Source: Nemertoderma westbladi
Lineage: Eukaryota > Xenacoelomorpha > Nemertodermatida > Nemertodermatidae
NCBI GenBank assembly: GCA_032718475.1
Contig: JAUCBJ010002872.1
Location: 1-62,273, forward strand
Direction: 5' to 3'
DNA length: 62,273 bases
The position numbers and the translations under genes are program-made. Below the pieces are notes generated by a model. It was not told where the DNA came from and did no database searches. It saw nothing but the letters and a program-made list of their open reading frames with translations. Below, piece after piece: positions 33,901 through 43,557 of the stretch; positions within the stretch are counted from its first letter, which is position 1, and each line of letters starts with the position of its first letter.

Positions 33901-34029
33901 TTCTTGCAGCTCTAACTTGCTTTCCCTCACTGTTCCCTTTAAATGTTGGACAGTCTCCTGCATCTGCCCGAGCAGGATATCCATTGTATCTAGTAGACTG
34001 TCTGACAGGTTCTGCTTAGTATCAGACAT
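30976..34029 (-). CDS. Gag-protease fusion protein with pol core deleted (BEL/Pao copy 2)
   Basis: A continuous 1017-codon ORF from ATG 34029. Order: N-terminal coiled coil (about 10-60), DUF1759-like capsid region (about 159-330), three zinc knuckles (CX2CX3HX4C at about 439-451, CX2CX4HX4C at 472-485, CX2CX4HX3H at 491-503), then a retropepsin-like protease with LLDSGSTGTFID at about 613-624. After about residue 800 an acidic linker leads straight to WRYCPKKFNPTDIASRG (809-825), a motif that normally follows RNase H in BEL/Pao pol, then ATDHYSSWNRL (934-944), normally just before integrase. The last about 60 residues are out of frame; the -1 frame there (31196-31008) contains ITQSVVCVYRKG...DKILIPRP, like the integrase C-terminal tail. 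Reverse transcriptase, RNase H and integrase catalytic cores are therefore absent, yet the frame is kept open. Confidence 0.88.
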   Translation of the reverse strand: MSDTKQNLSDSLLDTMDILLGQMQETVQHLKGTVRESKLELQEVQQNIALERDKLVNLQRGITPPPVTMCQPVRSEVFHAQGVEPTRIYTASEVETPIVNPIQGNYKPVDNNIPYRPDHNPRNLYTDNSIFNNTMAQESFTRQMARTEARQAVKVGEIVKFNGDEMKWLPFNEYYKDNIQNSVLSNGEKLRFLIECLEGPPKSMALKFIGHPDGLRQVWDTLNIRYGNRNDIAGYLYAKLMAPRKFLSSGIIEFSDEIQEICRQLDWLGKSHEYQNSMVVRALASALPKGGVGTRWDKKVLYMMEQQRRDPTMTDLMSFLDREVKLQLLRQSREKTLENKVSEKPVSRRRVTPVCYTDDGESQTSQGEDSGKDTDRPYYVNKMPKEQVSKSKSRPNDRREPVQKTPPTSPKGIQVRKPEERTSVHHIAQVKVSNIKPKCVLCDGPHRLNACDKFLRKSLEDRREVMWDKRLCYNCLRRGHQRRTCNSDARCAKCGANHHILLHTEFERNSPSQVSESELHVQFSDVNDTDQSEMEGFYTDEFSDQNESCYLINTTAVYRALVHEKDTDSDLTLTTSDQQPSWKAPTSNIGIREFPVVQVRVHGPKRSYVVNALLDSGSTGTFIDKELAEDIFAGQPKFQTKLNMSGIMQVWKSTITADYYVGALSTPQDELGEHSIRSVKMVAIKNFATTQADLYNWDEDESIQHLNIPRFQTDYPGVQILIGQNAHEALETLEKRPAQPQPLQTYAVRTRVGWYLTGPSRRTLRERLLQDRVCQVSEWEDDTSDGDDPTEGTPHSSDNDNLSSNVDQWRYCPKKFNPTDIASRGATPQELTDTIDRLGEPDFLSKENEWPPHLTPTEIRPAKGAEKVEPETRTGGSELFEPGIDLSVLHVARDDAVDLGLPSASGSFMKIRESDWSSGTSDVSQGLSPLLQRATDHYSSWNRLCDAVIYFERCFYRHYSRTKRKPGIVFRMQRLNHPVGRLCLSEGNGGLSGNCGRQDSHPTTTSLILQTSRDSIT

Positions 34030-36252
34030 GACTAGGTATGTACAGTTGAATGCCTACTGCTATATTACAGTCTAAGCAAGTCTAGTAACTCAGTATGAAC
34101 TGCTAGCCTAGTAATTAATTACCGTTACTGCTACTCAGTGTAGCGTGATATATATATAATATATTAGAATACCGGTATACTTATAGTATATATAACTATA
34201 TAAGTATTATTACAGACTAGGTTTATCACAGAATACCGGTATAATTTTAGCACAAATATATATAAATATATAATAGGCCTATCGGGAATACCGGTATACA
34301 GTTTACAGTTTGTAGGATATATAATTCTGAAATAGAATTAATTACAAGTACCGGTATAATTTCAGCCTAGATTTATAGAAATAAAGATAATAGGCCTATC
34401 GTAAATACCGGTATATCAATTATTTCAAATAATTGAATTTCTGTTACTTTAGGGTTACTTTGTTACTTTACTTACTTTATTACCGTTATTTGAGCAGTAA
34501 TCCAACTGATATTGGGACCTAATGGTTGTATGGTAGGCCTACTATTTATAAATCGTTAGATTTGATTTATAATATATATATACCCGTTTTAATGGGTTTT
34601 GTCAATGTTTGAAATAAATGTTATTATTTCTGGGGGTAATCACTACACAAAGCGGTGCGCTTTCAATGAAGTGTTACTTATGAGACACTAAAACAAATAA
34701 TACTAATTTACCTAAGTTACTTAATACTACAAATTACGTACAATTCGGGTGAGATTACAATCTCTAAATAAACACAAAAATTTACAAAAACACAAATACG
34801 AATTTTTAGGGTATTTTTACAAGAAGTCTACAAACCAGCCTAACAAAGGGTTAGAATACCGGTTATTACAACGGACAGGGTACTACGGTATTTGAAATAA
34901 TAAGTAGTAGTAAATACACTGCGTTGTCTAGATAGGAAAATACCACCGCCTGACGACCTATAGCCGTATCGCTATAGGTTCTACGTTATGTATCACGGAG
35001 TGTTCCTACCTAGAAGTTAATAGAGCTAATCGAATGTGCCTATCAACCACTTTACAACACAAATATAATGCCTACACTAATTATTTTCGGAAAGCACTGT
35101 ACACTAAACCCTAAATTAGGTACGAGTACTTGTACAACAGATAATCAGTAGTTAAATATACTTGAACAGCTAAAGGAACCACGGCATCTGCTGGAGTGAC
35201 CGATGCACAAAATCACCAGTCTTTACCTACGCCGAGCAGCCCGTGTAGTACCGGGGTTAATTTAACTATAGCGGTATGTATAACAAACACAATTACTGTA
35301 GGAACAAACTTGGGGAATGAATGTTGCGGATAATCGCATAAACTCTGAATAATAAATATTACGCTACGCGTACAAACTACTCAAACAAAATACAGACCGA
35401 ACACTGACAGACTACTATCAAGCCTAAACAAACTACGGTATATGCAGACTCCGAAATGATTAGGGAGTATGCGCTCTAACCCAGTAGTGCGACTTATTCT
35501 TTAGTTGGGGGATTACCTTACAGCGTTCGCTGCCCCTACTGCCTAATCGTACTTAATCGGACAGATGATCTACACACGCGGCAATCCGTTCAGACCTAAT
35601 AACAGCCAGACAACTATCCAGCCTACAAATTATCTAAATAAAATTATACGCTACCCGTACAGACTTACACAAACAAAGTACAGACTAAACGATGGCAGAC
35701 CACTCTCAAGCCTAAATAAACCACAGGACATGCAGACTCCGAAATGATTAGGGAGTATGCGCTCTAACCCAGTAGTGCGACTTATTCTTTAGTTGGGGGA
35801 TTACCTTACAGTGTTCGCTGCCCCTACTGCCTAATCGTACTTAATCGGACAAGTGCTCTACACACACTGCAATCCGTTCAGACTTAACAGCAATCAGACA
35901 ACAGCTCAGCCTACAAATTGTCTGTACAATCTGATCAGGTTTACACGCCTTCTGTTCAATACTGGCCTACAAATAAATAAAACTTGACAGAGATAAGTAA
36001 ACCATATAAAGGTATAAGGGGTGATCAATCCCTAATCCCCTAAACAGCCTACCGGTATACAACAATCAAATCGAATAATACTAGTGTACTTATACTGAAG
36101 TACCGGTTAGAACAGCTAGGCCTATCGGACCTACAGAAGTACCGGTTCTAGCGGTTGGGCCTACTGACCTACAGATGTACCTTTCAGGTTTACCGGTTGA
36201 CCGGTACTTTCAACTTTATTGCTTACTGCAACAAAGAAGCAATATCCTTTAA
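34030..36252 (-). other. Untranslated leader of BEL/Pao copy 2
   Basis: 2.2 kb, AT-rich, no convincing ORF, collinear with 2276-4424. The same two-copy internal duplication is present (about 35400-35590 and 35689-35880, period about 289 bp), as is the GTACCGGTTxxxxCxGxT repeat close to the LTR (36100-36210). Retention in both subfamilies suggests a packaging or regulatory leader. No primer-binding site was recognised at 36252. Confidence 0.6.
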
Positions 36253-37471
36253 TGTTCGCGCTTTCAGACCTTTGGCAGTTTAACCCGCCAAATTAAGATG
36301 TCTTCTAGATATTAAATCGCTTTTTAGCCTATGACAAGTATTTGATTCACTACACTAGTCGAAACCAATCCGTGCGCGACCATTCACCCGCTGGATATTC
36401 CCGGGAGATTGGGTTCGACGGTTTAATTTTGTTGCTATGTAAGCCTAATGTATTATTCGACTGACAGTATTATATAATCTCTGACAATATTATTCACCTT
36501 CGGGAATATTAACAGTTCCTTTAGGACGTGGCGCTTTATCTATATAAACAGAGTTATGACTTAAACTACTCACAACGATATGGCTTAATTATAATTCACA
36601 TATATGGCGCATTCTTTAGGAATTGCTTCTTTAACAGACTCGCTCATACGCAATGCTGCACAATACTGCACACTAATCTGCCAATCTTCACTGATTTTAG
36701 TCACATATAAAAGGAACACAGGCTGACTCATGTAGGGTCTATCAAATAACATTAGATTCACTTCAAACCACTTTAACATAAGTCACAATCGTTTATCTGT
36801 AACCCTTCTCTCTTACCTTCGGTATATCAAGAATATTGGGTTTCGGGGTTATTTATCGTTATTCCAAATATAATAATTCATCAACCATATTATGAAGAAC
36901 TGACGGTAAATAGCAGTATAAAACAACAATGAAAACACTGATTGTTATGAGTTTGCAATGTTTCAGCAGTCAGTATGTATGATCAGTTAGCAGTGATTCC
37001 ATGAGTCAGGTAGGTGCGTTAAAGGATATATGCCCTTTATAATTAAACCTACTAGTGTAAGACTAAAAACTAAAACACGGAGGTGCCAAAGCCGGTTCTT
37101 AGGCTCTGGACAAAAACATAACACTGAACTACTGAGTTTCTGTATATACCTCCAACACAGAGATCACAAACGCTCTGATTGGTCAACATGAACAACGAGA
37201 GAACAGAGAAACAAAGAAACGTCGACGTGGCAATATCAGCTGCTAGCCGTCGTCATGGTAGCGACACTGTTTTCAAGAGTATCGAGCTTTTACGTCACGG
37301 AATTACGGATTATGTCCTCTAAAGTACAAATACAGAAGAAATAGCTTTTATGTCCGCTAAAACACCAGTACAGCAAGGACACGGCCTTTTTATGCCTGGT
37401 AAACCAACTACAGAGTACTTTACGGGAAAAATAAGGAAAAATAACCGGACAATTCAGTAAAAGCTTTTACA
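36253..37471 (-). repeat. 5' LTR of BEL/Pao copy 2
   Basis: 1219 bp, the same length as the 3' LTR and almost identical. Its outer side adjoins the GTTTG duplication at 37472-37476. Confidence 0.92.
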
Positions 37472-37838
37472 GTTTGTAATATTGATAATTTATTTAACCT
37501 AAATGCTAAATGTGTTTCGTCTGTGTTGGTATATTCTAGAACTTCTAGTGATAACTTGTGGCGAATTGGTGTATGTAAGGATCTATGTAATGTACTCGCC
37601 GGAGATAATATGTATGTTGAAGGCTTCTCCAGAGTAGAGTTACTTGATATAGTGAATTACGTCTCATCTTATTAAGCGTTAATCATTCCTCTTATTAATT
37701 TTAGTGGTATTATATTACTTACCTAATATAGACTTTTGTGCTAGGTTATATAACCATTACTTTCATTATTGGTGTACTGTGCATTATTCATATATATATA
37801 TTTGATTTGCCATGTACGAATATAAATAAATAAATAAA
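37472..37838 (+). pseudogene. LINE2 C-terminus and 3' UTR after the BEL/Pao insertion
   Basis: Starts with the second copy of the GTTTG target-site duplication (37472-37476). With one duplication copy removed, the frame of 26692 continues in phase for about 66 codons (NIDNLFNLNAKCVSSVLVY..., ending NYVSSY) to a TAA near 37674. A short AT-rich 3' UTR and a TAAA-repeat tail follow. The intact phase shows that LINE2 has few inactivating changes apart from truncation and insertion. Confidence 0.85.
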
Positions 37839-38869
37839 TTGGCCCTAGAATGGTCCTCTGTCTGTTGCTCCTTGGTGCCTTATACAGTAGTACAAGTACA
37901 AGTGTACAGTACTGCAGTAGTGCAGTGCAGTACTCCCGGCTGACCGGTACCGGCTGACGCTGACCTGTCTGCCAGTTCACAGTCGAACAGTTGCCAGTAT
38001 TTATTTATTTATATTCAGCAGTTACAGCAGTAAGGTCAGCAGAAGGCAGGTACAGTCAGCCAGTTGATATCTTTTTGTACAGCCAGATTCTGGCTGGATT
38101 CTGTCGTCTTTAAGCTGTTAAGTCAGTAAGTGGAAATCCAGCTGTCACCCTCACCCATAGCTTATCATTCTGTCATTAGAATACCAGAATATTGAAATTT
38201 AAACGGGCACTGTCAATAACATTTGGGCACGGAAATATTAGTATCATTCTGTCATTCAGTCATTGCACATTACAGCATTAGCTGATTCAGTGATTAGACA
38301 GTTAGAACCGGCTTCAAATTCTACATCATGCACAGTCAGGGAGAAGTTCTATTTTCAACTGAATTGAAATTTCAACTTTATTTTTTAAAATTCAACTTTT
38401 GGAGTAGAGTTTCAAATTCAACGTTTTTTTGAAAATTCAACTTTTGGAGTAGCGGTTTGGAAATACTGAAATATGGAATTGGAATCCATTACCGGTATAT
38501 AAAATCGAAACCGCTCTGGAATACAAAGGTTATATTGATTTTATTCCGGTTTAAAGTTGGCGTAACGGTCGTGCCTGAAATGGACAAGCTTTTTAGAGAT
38601 TCTCCTACACATTAGGCCTATAAATTTCTTTCGAATTTAATGTACTTATTTGCCGTTACTTACTGACTTATGTCAGACTAATAACATGTTAATAGATAGA
38701 GTTTCAAATAAAATTAACAGTATGGCAATATAATATCATTAGAGAATGTGGCAATCAATTAACCAGCGTAACGGTCGTGACATAGTTTCGTAACGGTCTG
38801 ACGGTTGTGACATTATCGATTTTCACGTAAATCTGAATTTCAAAAAATGGTAAGGTATTAGGGTTAGGT
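37839..38869. other. Non-coding part of duplication copy A
   Basis: Collinear with 50385-51530 of copy B. Contains a CAGTACTGCAGTAGTGCAGTG patch (37905-37935), an AATTCAACTTTTGGAGTAG repeat (38385-38455, A only) and a TAACGGTCGTGxC motif repeated at about 38562, 38767 and 38790. No gene seen. Confidence 0.5.
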
Positions 38870-39380
38870 ATTGATATCGACTTCAGGCAGGTTTTCTTGT
38901 ACGCTGATTTTAATGGAAGGCTTTTTACATTCCGCAATTGAACCCATCTACCATTTTTAGTGCTAAAATGAAAAGTGCAAGTAACCAGCATTTTTCAAAG
39001 TTGTGTAAACAACTAGAATTGTAGGAATGGTGTTTAGGCCTATTTCAATTACATACAGGTTTTTTGGTACGCCGATTTCAATCTGTCAATGGAAGGCTTT
39101 TTAAATTCCGCAGTTGAACACAGAACACACATACAGACATACCATTTTTGGTGCTAAAATGAAAAGCTGAAAAGTGCAAGTAACCAGCATTTTTCAAATT
39201 AGTGAAAACAACTACTAGACTTGTATTGTAGGAATGGTCAGATGGTGTTTATTTCAATTACATACAGGTTTTCTGGTACGCCGATTTCAATGGAAGGCTT
39301 TTTAAATTCCGCAGTTGAACACACCTACCATTTTTGGTGCTAAAATGAGAAATGCAAGAGTAAATAAACATAATTTTCAA
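38870..39380. repeat. Tandem array of ~165-210 bp unit, copy A (about 3 units)
   Basis: Each unit contains GGTACGCCGATTTCAA, TGGAAGGCTTTTTAAATTCC, CCATTTTTGGTGCTAAAATG and GTGCAAGTAACCAGCATTTT in the same order. Units start near 38870, 39030 and 39240. Copy B has more units, expanded and split by two insertions. Confidence 0.8.
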
Positions 39381-40214
39381 ATTTTGTAGATTATATGTAA
39401 GCAGCCATACGTTCTACTGTTCTATGTACTGATGTAGTACTGTAAGCTGATATTTTGGTTATTGTTATTATGTGTACATTACCTGATTACAGTATAATTA
39501 TAATTACATCCTACCGGTGTCATAAATGATACAAATTAATTTATACTGTATAATACAGTATTAACGATTCCTAAGGTTTGTGTCACAATCGTTACGGCCA
39601 CAAGTGCTCTTATGGCACTTTATACAGTTATAGCGCGTACCGGTATTGACAATAATTTTTGTTTGAAGTACTTAAACTACACCTACATAGGCCCTACAGA
39701 CATACAGGCTTGTGGCCGACATCACTACACCATACTGCCATATGTTAATTAGTCGTCTTCAAGCAGTCAGGTTAGGACTTAGGAGTGGAACTTCTGCTGG
39801 TTGATATTGAGATTATTTATTGAGGACTAATATAGTATAGGAACGAAACAACAGCTGGTTAAGATATGCATGACAAACTGAAAGTATTTAACACGGATTT
39901 AACACAAGGCTGCAAGGCACAAAATCTAATTAGTTAAAATCACAAATTAAATTTTAAAAAGTATAAAGTGTAAGTAGGGCCTACTGTACGTAAGTTAAAG
40001 GCTCTGTATCACAAATTAATTATAATCACGAATTTAATTTATGAATGTATGCAGGCGAAGTTAAAAGGTAAAATCACGCTTAAAATCACATTAAAATCTC
40101 TGAAAATATTTAATTTATAGCACCAATTAATTAAAATCACAAATTGAATTTAATAATTGTATGTAGATTAAAATGTACCGGTGTGTCTCTCGTACCTTGA
40201 TTATTTAAAATTTA
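39381..40214. other. Non-coding part of duplication copy A, upstream of the zinc-finger gene
   Basis: Nearly identical to 56035-56826 in copy B. Contains several AAAATCACAAATTAATT motifs. No ORF. Confidence 0.5.
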
Positions 40215-40641
40215 TCCGATTATTTAGAGCAGCAGTAGTTCCAGTACTCCTCTATGGGCTGGGCTCTAACTGCTGAGGACATCAAATATATGGATGGCAC
40301 ATTCACAAGAATTCTACGCCGGGTTCATTGTGTCAAGTACAATGCACACATCTCCAACCAGACACTATATAACACTGGAGGTGTCTCATTGGTTCCCCCA
40401 AGCTTGACACTAGAACTTTGCAGGGCATTGCTTCCGCAATGAGGACAAGCCAGTGCATAATCTCGTGCTTTGTCAGCCTCATGGAGTGAATAAGCATGGT
40501 GGACACTCTGGACAGCCCATGACTTTCTTGATAGGCATCTTAAAGGACACTGGCCTTGAAGATGCGGATGATCTAACAAATGTCATGGGTGATAGGGAGT
40601 TGTGGTGGCGCAATTTTGTCGACAAGCCGGCACAGCATTCT
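40215..40641 (+). pseudogene. LINE1 3' fragment, duplication copy A
   Basis: C-terminal LINE1 sequence from CCGATTATTTAGAGCAGCAG to ACAGCATTCTTG, with internal deletions near 40255 (shortened LYGSPCWALT region) and near 40415. Shared at the same place in copy B (56827-57230), so insertion predates the duplication. Its 3' end lacks the TAG tail found in other copies. Confidence 0.8.
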
Positions 40642-40861
40642 TGTAATTTAAAAGCATGCCAATTGTCAATTATCTTATCCGTATGTGCCTTGTTCTTTTG
40701 TTACTGTGACTATAATCTGCTCCTCTCCTTTCTGTTACAGCGACCTCATCATTTATTATAATTGAGTCGCTTGAAATGTATAATAGAGAAGAGCGTGATA
40801 TACATTAAACTACTGCCACCTGTATTTAATTTATCGATTAATACTTAATTAAGATTTCATA

Positions 40862-43006
40862 ATGGATCAACATACTAATTTATTGAAAGATAAATCTTCT
40901 GGGGCCGGTATAATTATAAAGAGCGAACCAACCGACTTTATAATCCTAAACAAAGAACCAACAGACTTTATAATTATAAAGAAAGAACCAACAGACTTTA
41001 TAATTATAAAGAAAGAACCAACAAACTTTATAATTATAAAGAGAGAACCAACAGACTGTATGATTATAAAAAGAGAACCAGCAGACTCTACCCCCTATTA
41101 TCTTGATGTTAAACAAGAGAACTGCGTTCACGGATCATCTCCCATCGAAGAGCACAACAATTTGTTCGGTAGAGTAGATGTTGTCCCTTTACTAGATGAC
41201 GAAGATATTTCTTATGAACCATCTGGAGATTCTTTTATTGTTGAAAAACGGGAAAACGACAGCCCAGAGTGTTCTTATGGTAGGCCTATTGAAACTGAAG
41301 GTACAGAAGCGACAATCAGTTGTGCAGCAACAGAGTCAGGTAGTTCTAATGAAACTGTTGGGGAGTTGGTATCTTCTTCAGATACCAGTTCCTGTTTGCA
41401 TTGTAATGAATTATTTAATAACAAAGGAAATTTAGAGAGACATATAGAATCCGTTCATAAAGACGTAAAGAATAAGTATAAATGCGATTATTGTGAGAAA
41501 CAGTTTAAATATAAGCTTGGTGTAAAGAAGCATGTTAACTCTATCCATAAAGGTATAAAATATAATTGCAGTTATTGTAATAAAGAATTCTGCGTGCAAA
41601 TTAATCTGAACACCCATGTGAACTACTTTCATAAAGATATCAAGTACAACTGTCTCGATTGTGGAAAATCATTTGCTACAAAAGCCAAACTAAAACGACA
41701 TGTCGACTCAATGCATAAAGATATCAAACATAAGTGCGTTTATTGTAATAAAGAATTCAGCCAGCAAAGGAGTCTAAACACCCATGTGAACTACTTTCAT
41801 AAAGATATCAAGTACAACTGTTTCGGTTGTGGAAAATCATATGCTACAAAAGTCAAACTAAAACGACATGTCGACTCTATACATAAAGATATCAATCATA
41901 AGTGCGGTTATTGTAATAAAGAATTCAGCCAGCAAATAAGTCTAAACACCCATGTGAACTACTTTCATAAAGATATCAAGTACAACTGTTCTGATTGTGG
42001 AAAATCATTTGCTACTAAAGCCAAACTAAAACGACATGTCGACTCTATACATAAAGATATCAAACATAAGTGCGGTTATTGTAATAAAGAATTCTGTCAA
42101 CAAAGGAGTCTAAACACCCATGTGAACTACTTTCATAAAGATATCAAGTACAACTGTTCTGATTGTGGAAAATAATTTGCTACAAAAGCCAAACTAAAAC
42201 GACATGTCGACTCTATACATAAAGATATCAAACATAAGTGCGGTTATTGTAATAAAGAATTCTGTCACCAAAGGAGTCTAAACACCCATGTGAACTTCTT
42301 TCATAAAGATATCAAGTACAACTGTTTCGATTGTGGAAAATCATTTGCTACAAAATTTGATCTAAAACGACATGTCGACTCTGTACATAAAGATATCAAA
42401 TATAAGTGCGGTTATTGTAATAAAGAATTCTGTCAACAAAGGAGTCTAAACACCCATGTGAACTACTTTCATAAAGTTATTAAGTACAACTGTTTTGATT
42501 GTGGAAAATCATTTGCTAGAAAAGACGTACTAAAACTACATGTCGACTCTATACATAAAGATATCCAACATAAGTGCGTTTATTGTAATAAAGAATTCAG
42601 CCAGCAAAGGAGTCTAAACACCCATGTTAACTACTTTCATAAAGATATCAAGTACAACTGTTCTGATTGTGGAAAATCATTTGCTACAAAAGCCAAACTA
42701 AAACGACATATCGACTCAATACATAAAGATATCAAACATAAGTGTGTTTATTGTAATAAAGAATTCAGCCAGCAAAGGAGTCTAAACACCCATGTTAACT
42801 ACTTTCATAAAGATATCAAGTACAACTGTTCTGATTGTGGAAAATCATTTGCTACAAAAGCCAAACTAAAACGACATATCGACTCAATACATAAAGATAT
42901 CAAACATAAGTGCGATTATTGTAATAAAGAATTCAGCCATCAAAGGAGTCTAAACACCCATGTGAACTACTTTCATAAAGATATTAAGTACAACTGCTTC
43001 AATTGA
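40862..43006 (+). CDS. Poly-C2H2 zinc-finger protein with N-terminal I-K-x-E-P repeats, copy A (one internal stop)
   Basis: ATG 40862 (TTTCATAATGG). Residues about 17-75 are five to six tandem units of about 10 residues, each with KSEPTD/KKEPTD/KREPTD after Ile; IIK-x-E-P fits the SUMO-attachment/synergy-control motif, and VKQE follows. An acidic, Ser-rich spacer leads to fingers starting CLHCNELF. Including the region after the stop, about 19 C2H2 fingers (CX2CX12HX4H) alternate strictly between a CNKEFSQQRSLNTHVNYFH type and a CGKSFATKAKLKRHVDSIH type, joined by HKDIKY/H linkers instead of TGEKPY. A TAA at 42173-42175 replaces the TCA found in other units (C to A at 42174) and cuts the protein to 437 residues; the same frame then continues to TGA at 43004-43006. 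Probable nuclear DNA-binding repressor; no KRAB, BTB or ZAD domain. Single-exon as seen. Confidence 0.85.
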
Positions 43007-43557
43007 GAAAATCATTTGTTGCCAAAATCGAACTAAAACAACATGTCGACTCTATACATAAAGATATCAAACTTAAGTGCGGTTATTGTCAAAGAATTCC
43101 GTCACCAAGGCTACCTAAACACCCATGTTAATTCTCAGTTACCGGTAACAAAATACAATTGTTGTATTTGTACTGAACTATATTTGTTTCGGATCATTAT
43201 TGGAAAGATGTTTCTTTTAGAGTGAAAAAAAATATAAAATATAACAAATGGAAAGTGGTTCAAATACATTGATTTTCAGGTTATTATGCGTTCAGGGATG
43301 CTGATTGAAATGCAACATAAACCAAATCAATTAATGAACCAAAGTGAAAGTTATAAATTAGTAGGATTGTCGAGTCAGATACCCCCTCACCCCTTTCAAA
43401 CGATTCCCACTTATTCCCACGCTAAATTTTTCATCGTTTAATTGTTTTTCTCAATTTTTTGTCTATAAATTGTCTCGCAATTAAAGTCTCGTCTAAATGG
43501 TCTCGTCTAATTAAGGTAATGACGGATTCCTATGAAATAGTTTTTTTAAATTATGAT
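43007..43557. other. 3' flank of zinc-finger gene A
   Basis: Begins with a frame-shifted remnant of further finger sequence (about 43007-43140), then AT-rich sequence shared with copy B (60861-61411). No second gene. Confidence 0.6.

Larger units (their letters stand above)
26693..37471 (-). mobile_element. Complete BEL/Pao-type LTR retrotransposon copy 2 (non-autonomous), 10.8 kb
   Basis: Two direct repeats of exactly 1219 bp (26693-27911 and 36253-37471) with TGT...ACA ends on the minus strand are flanked by the 5 bp duplication GTTTG (26688-26692 and 37472-37476). Between them, reading on the minus strand, are a leader, one long Gag-protease ORF (34029-30976) and a 3 kb 3' region. A single difference between LTRs was noticed by eye (T at 27047, G at 36607), so insertion is recent. 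Zinc knuckles, the DSG protease and a DUF1759-like domain indicate the BEL/Pao group. The purine-rich GGGAGCGG directly before the 3' LTR is a candidate polypurine tract. The RT and integrase cores are missing, so it would rely on an autonomous relative. Confidence 0.92.
25307..37838 (+). mobile_element. LINE2, 5'-truncated non-LTR retrotransposon inserted in LINE3 (itself split by BEL/Pao)
   Basis: LINE2 occupies 25307-26692 and 37472-37838 on the plus strand, the two parts being separated by the 10.8 kb BEL/Pao element. Its 3' end is a (TAAA)n-type tail (about 37822-37838). Left of it LINE3 reads ...ACAAACAATATT and right of it ATTGGCCCTAG, which are contiguous in copy B at about 49385-49400, so B is the empty site. 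Its own length is about 1.75 kb. Confidence 0.85.
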
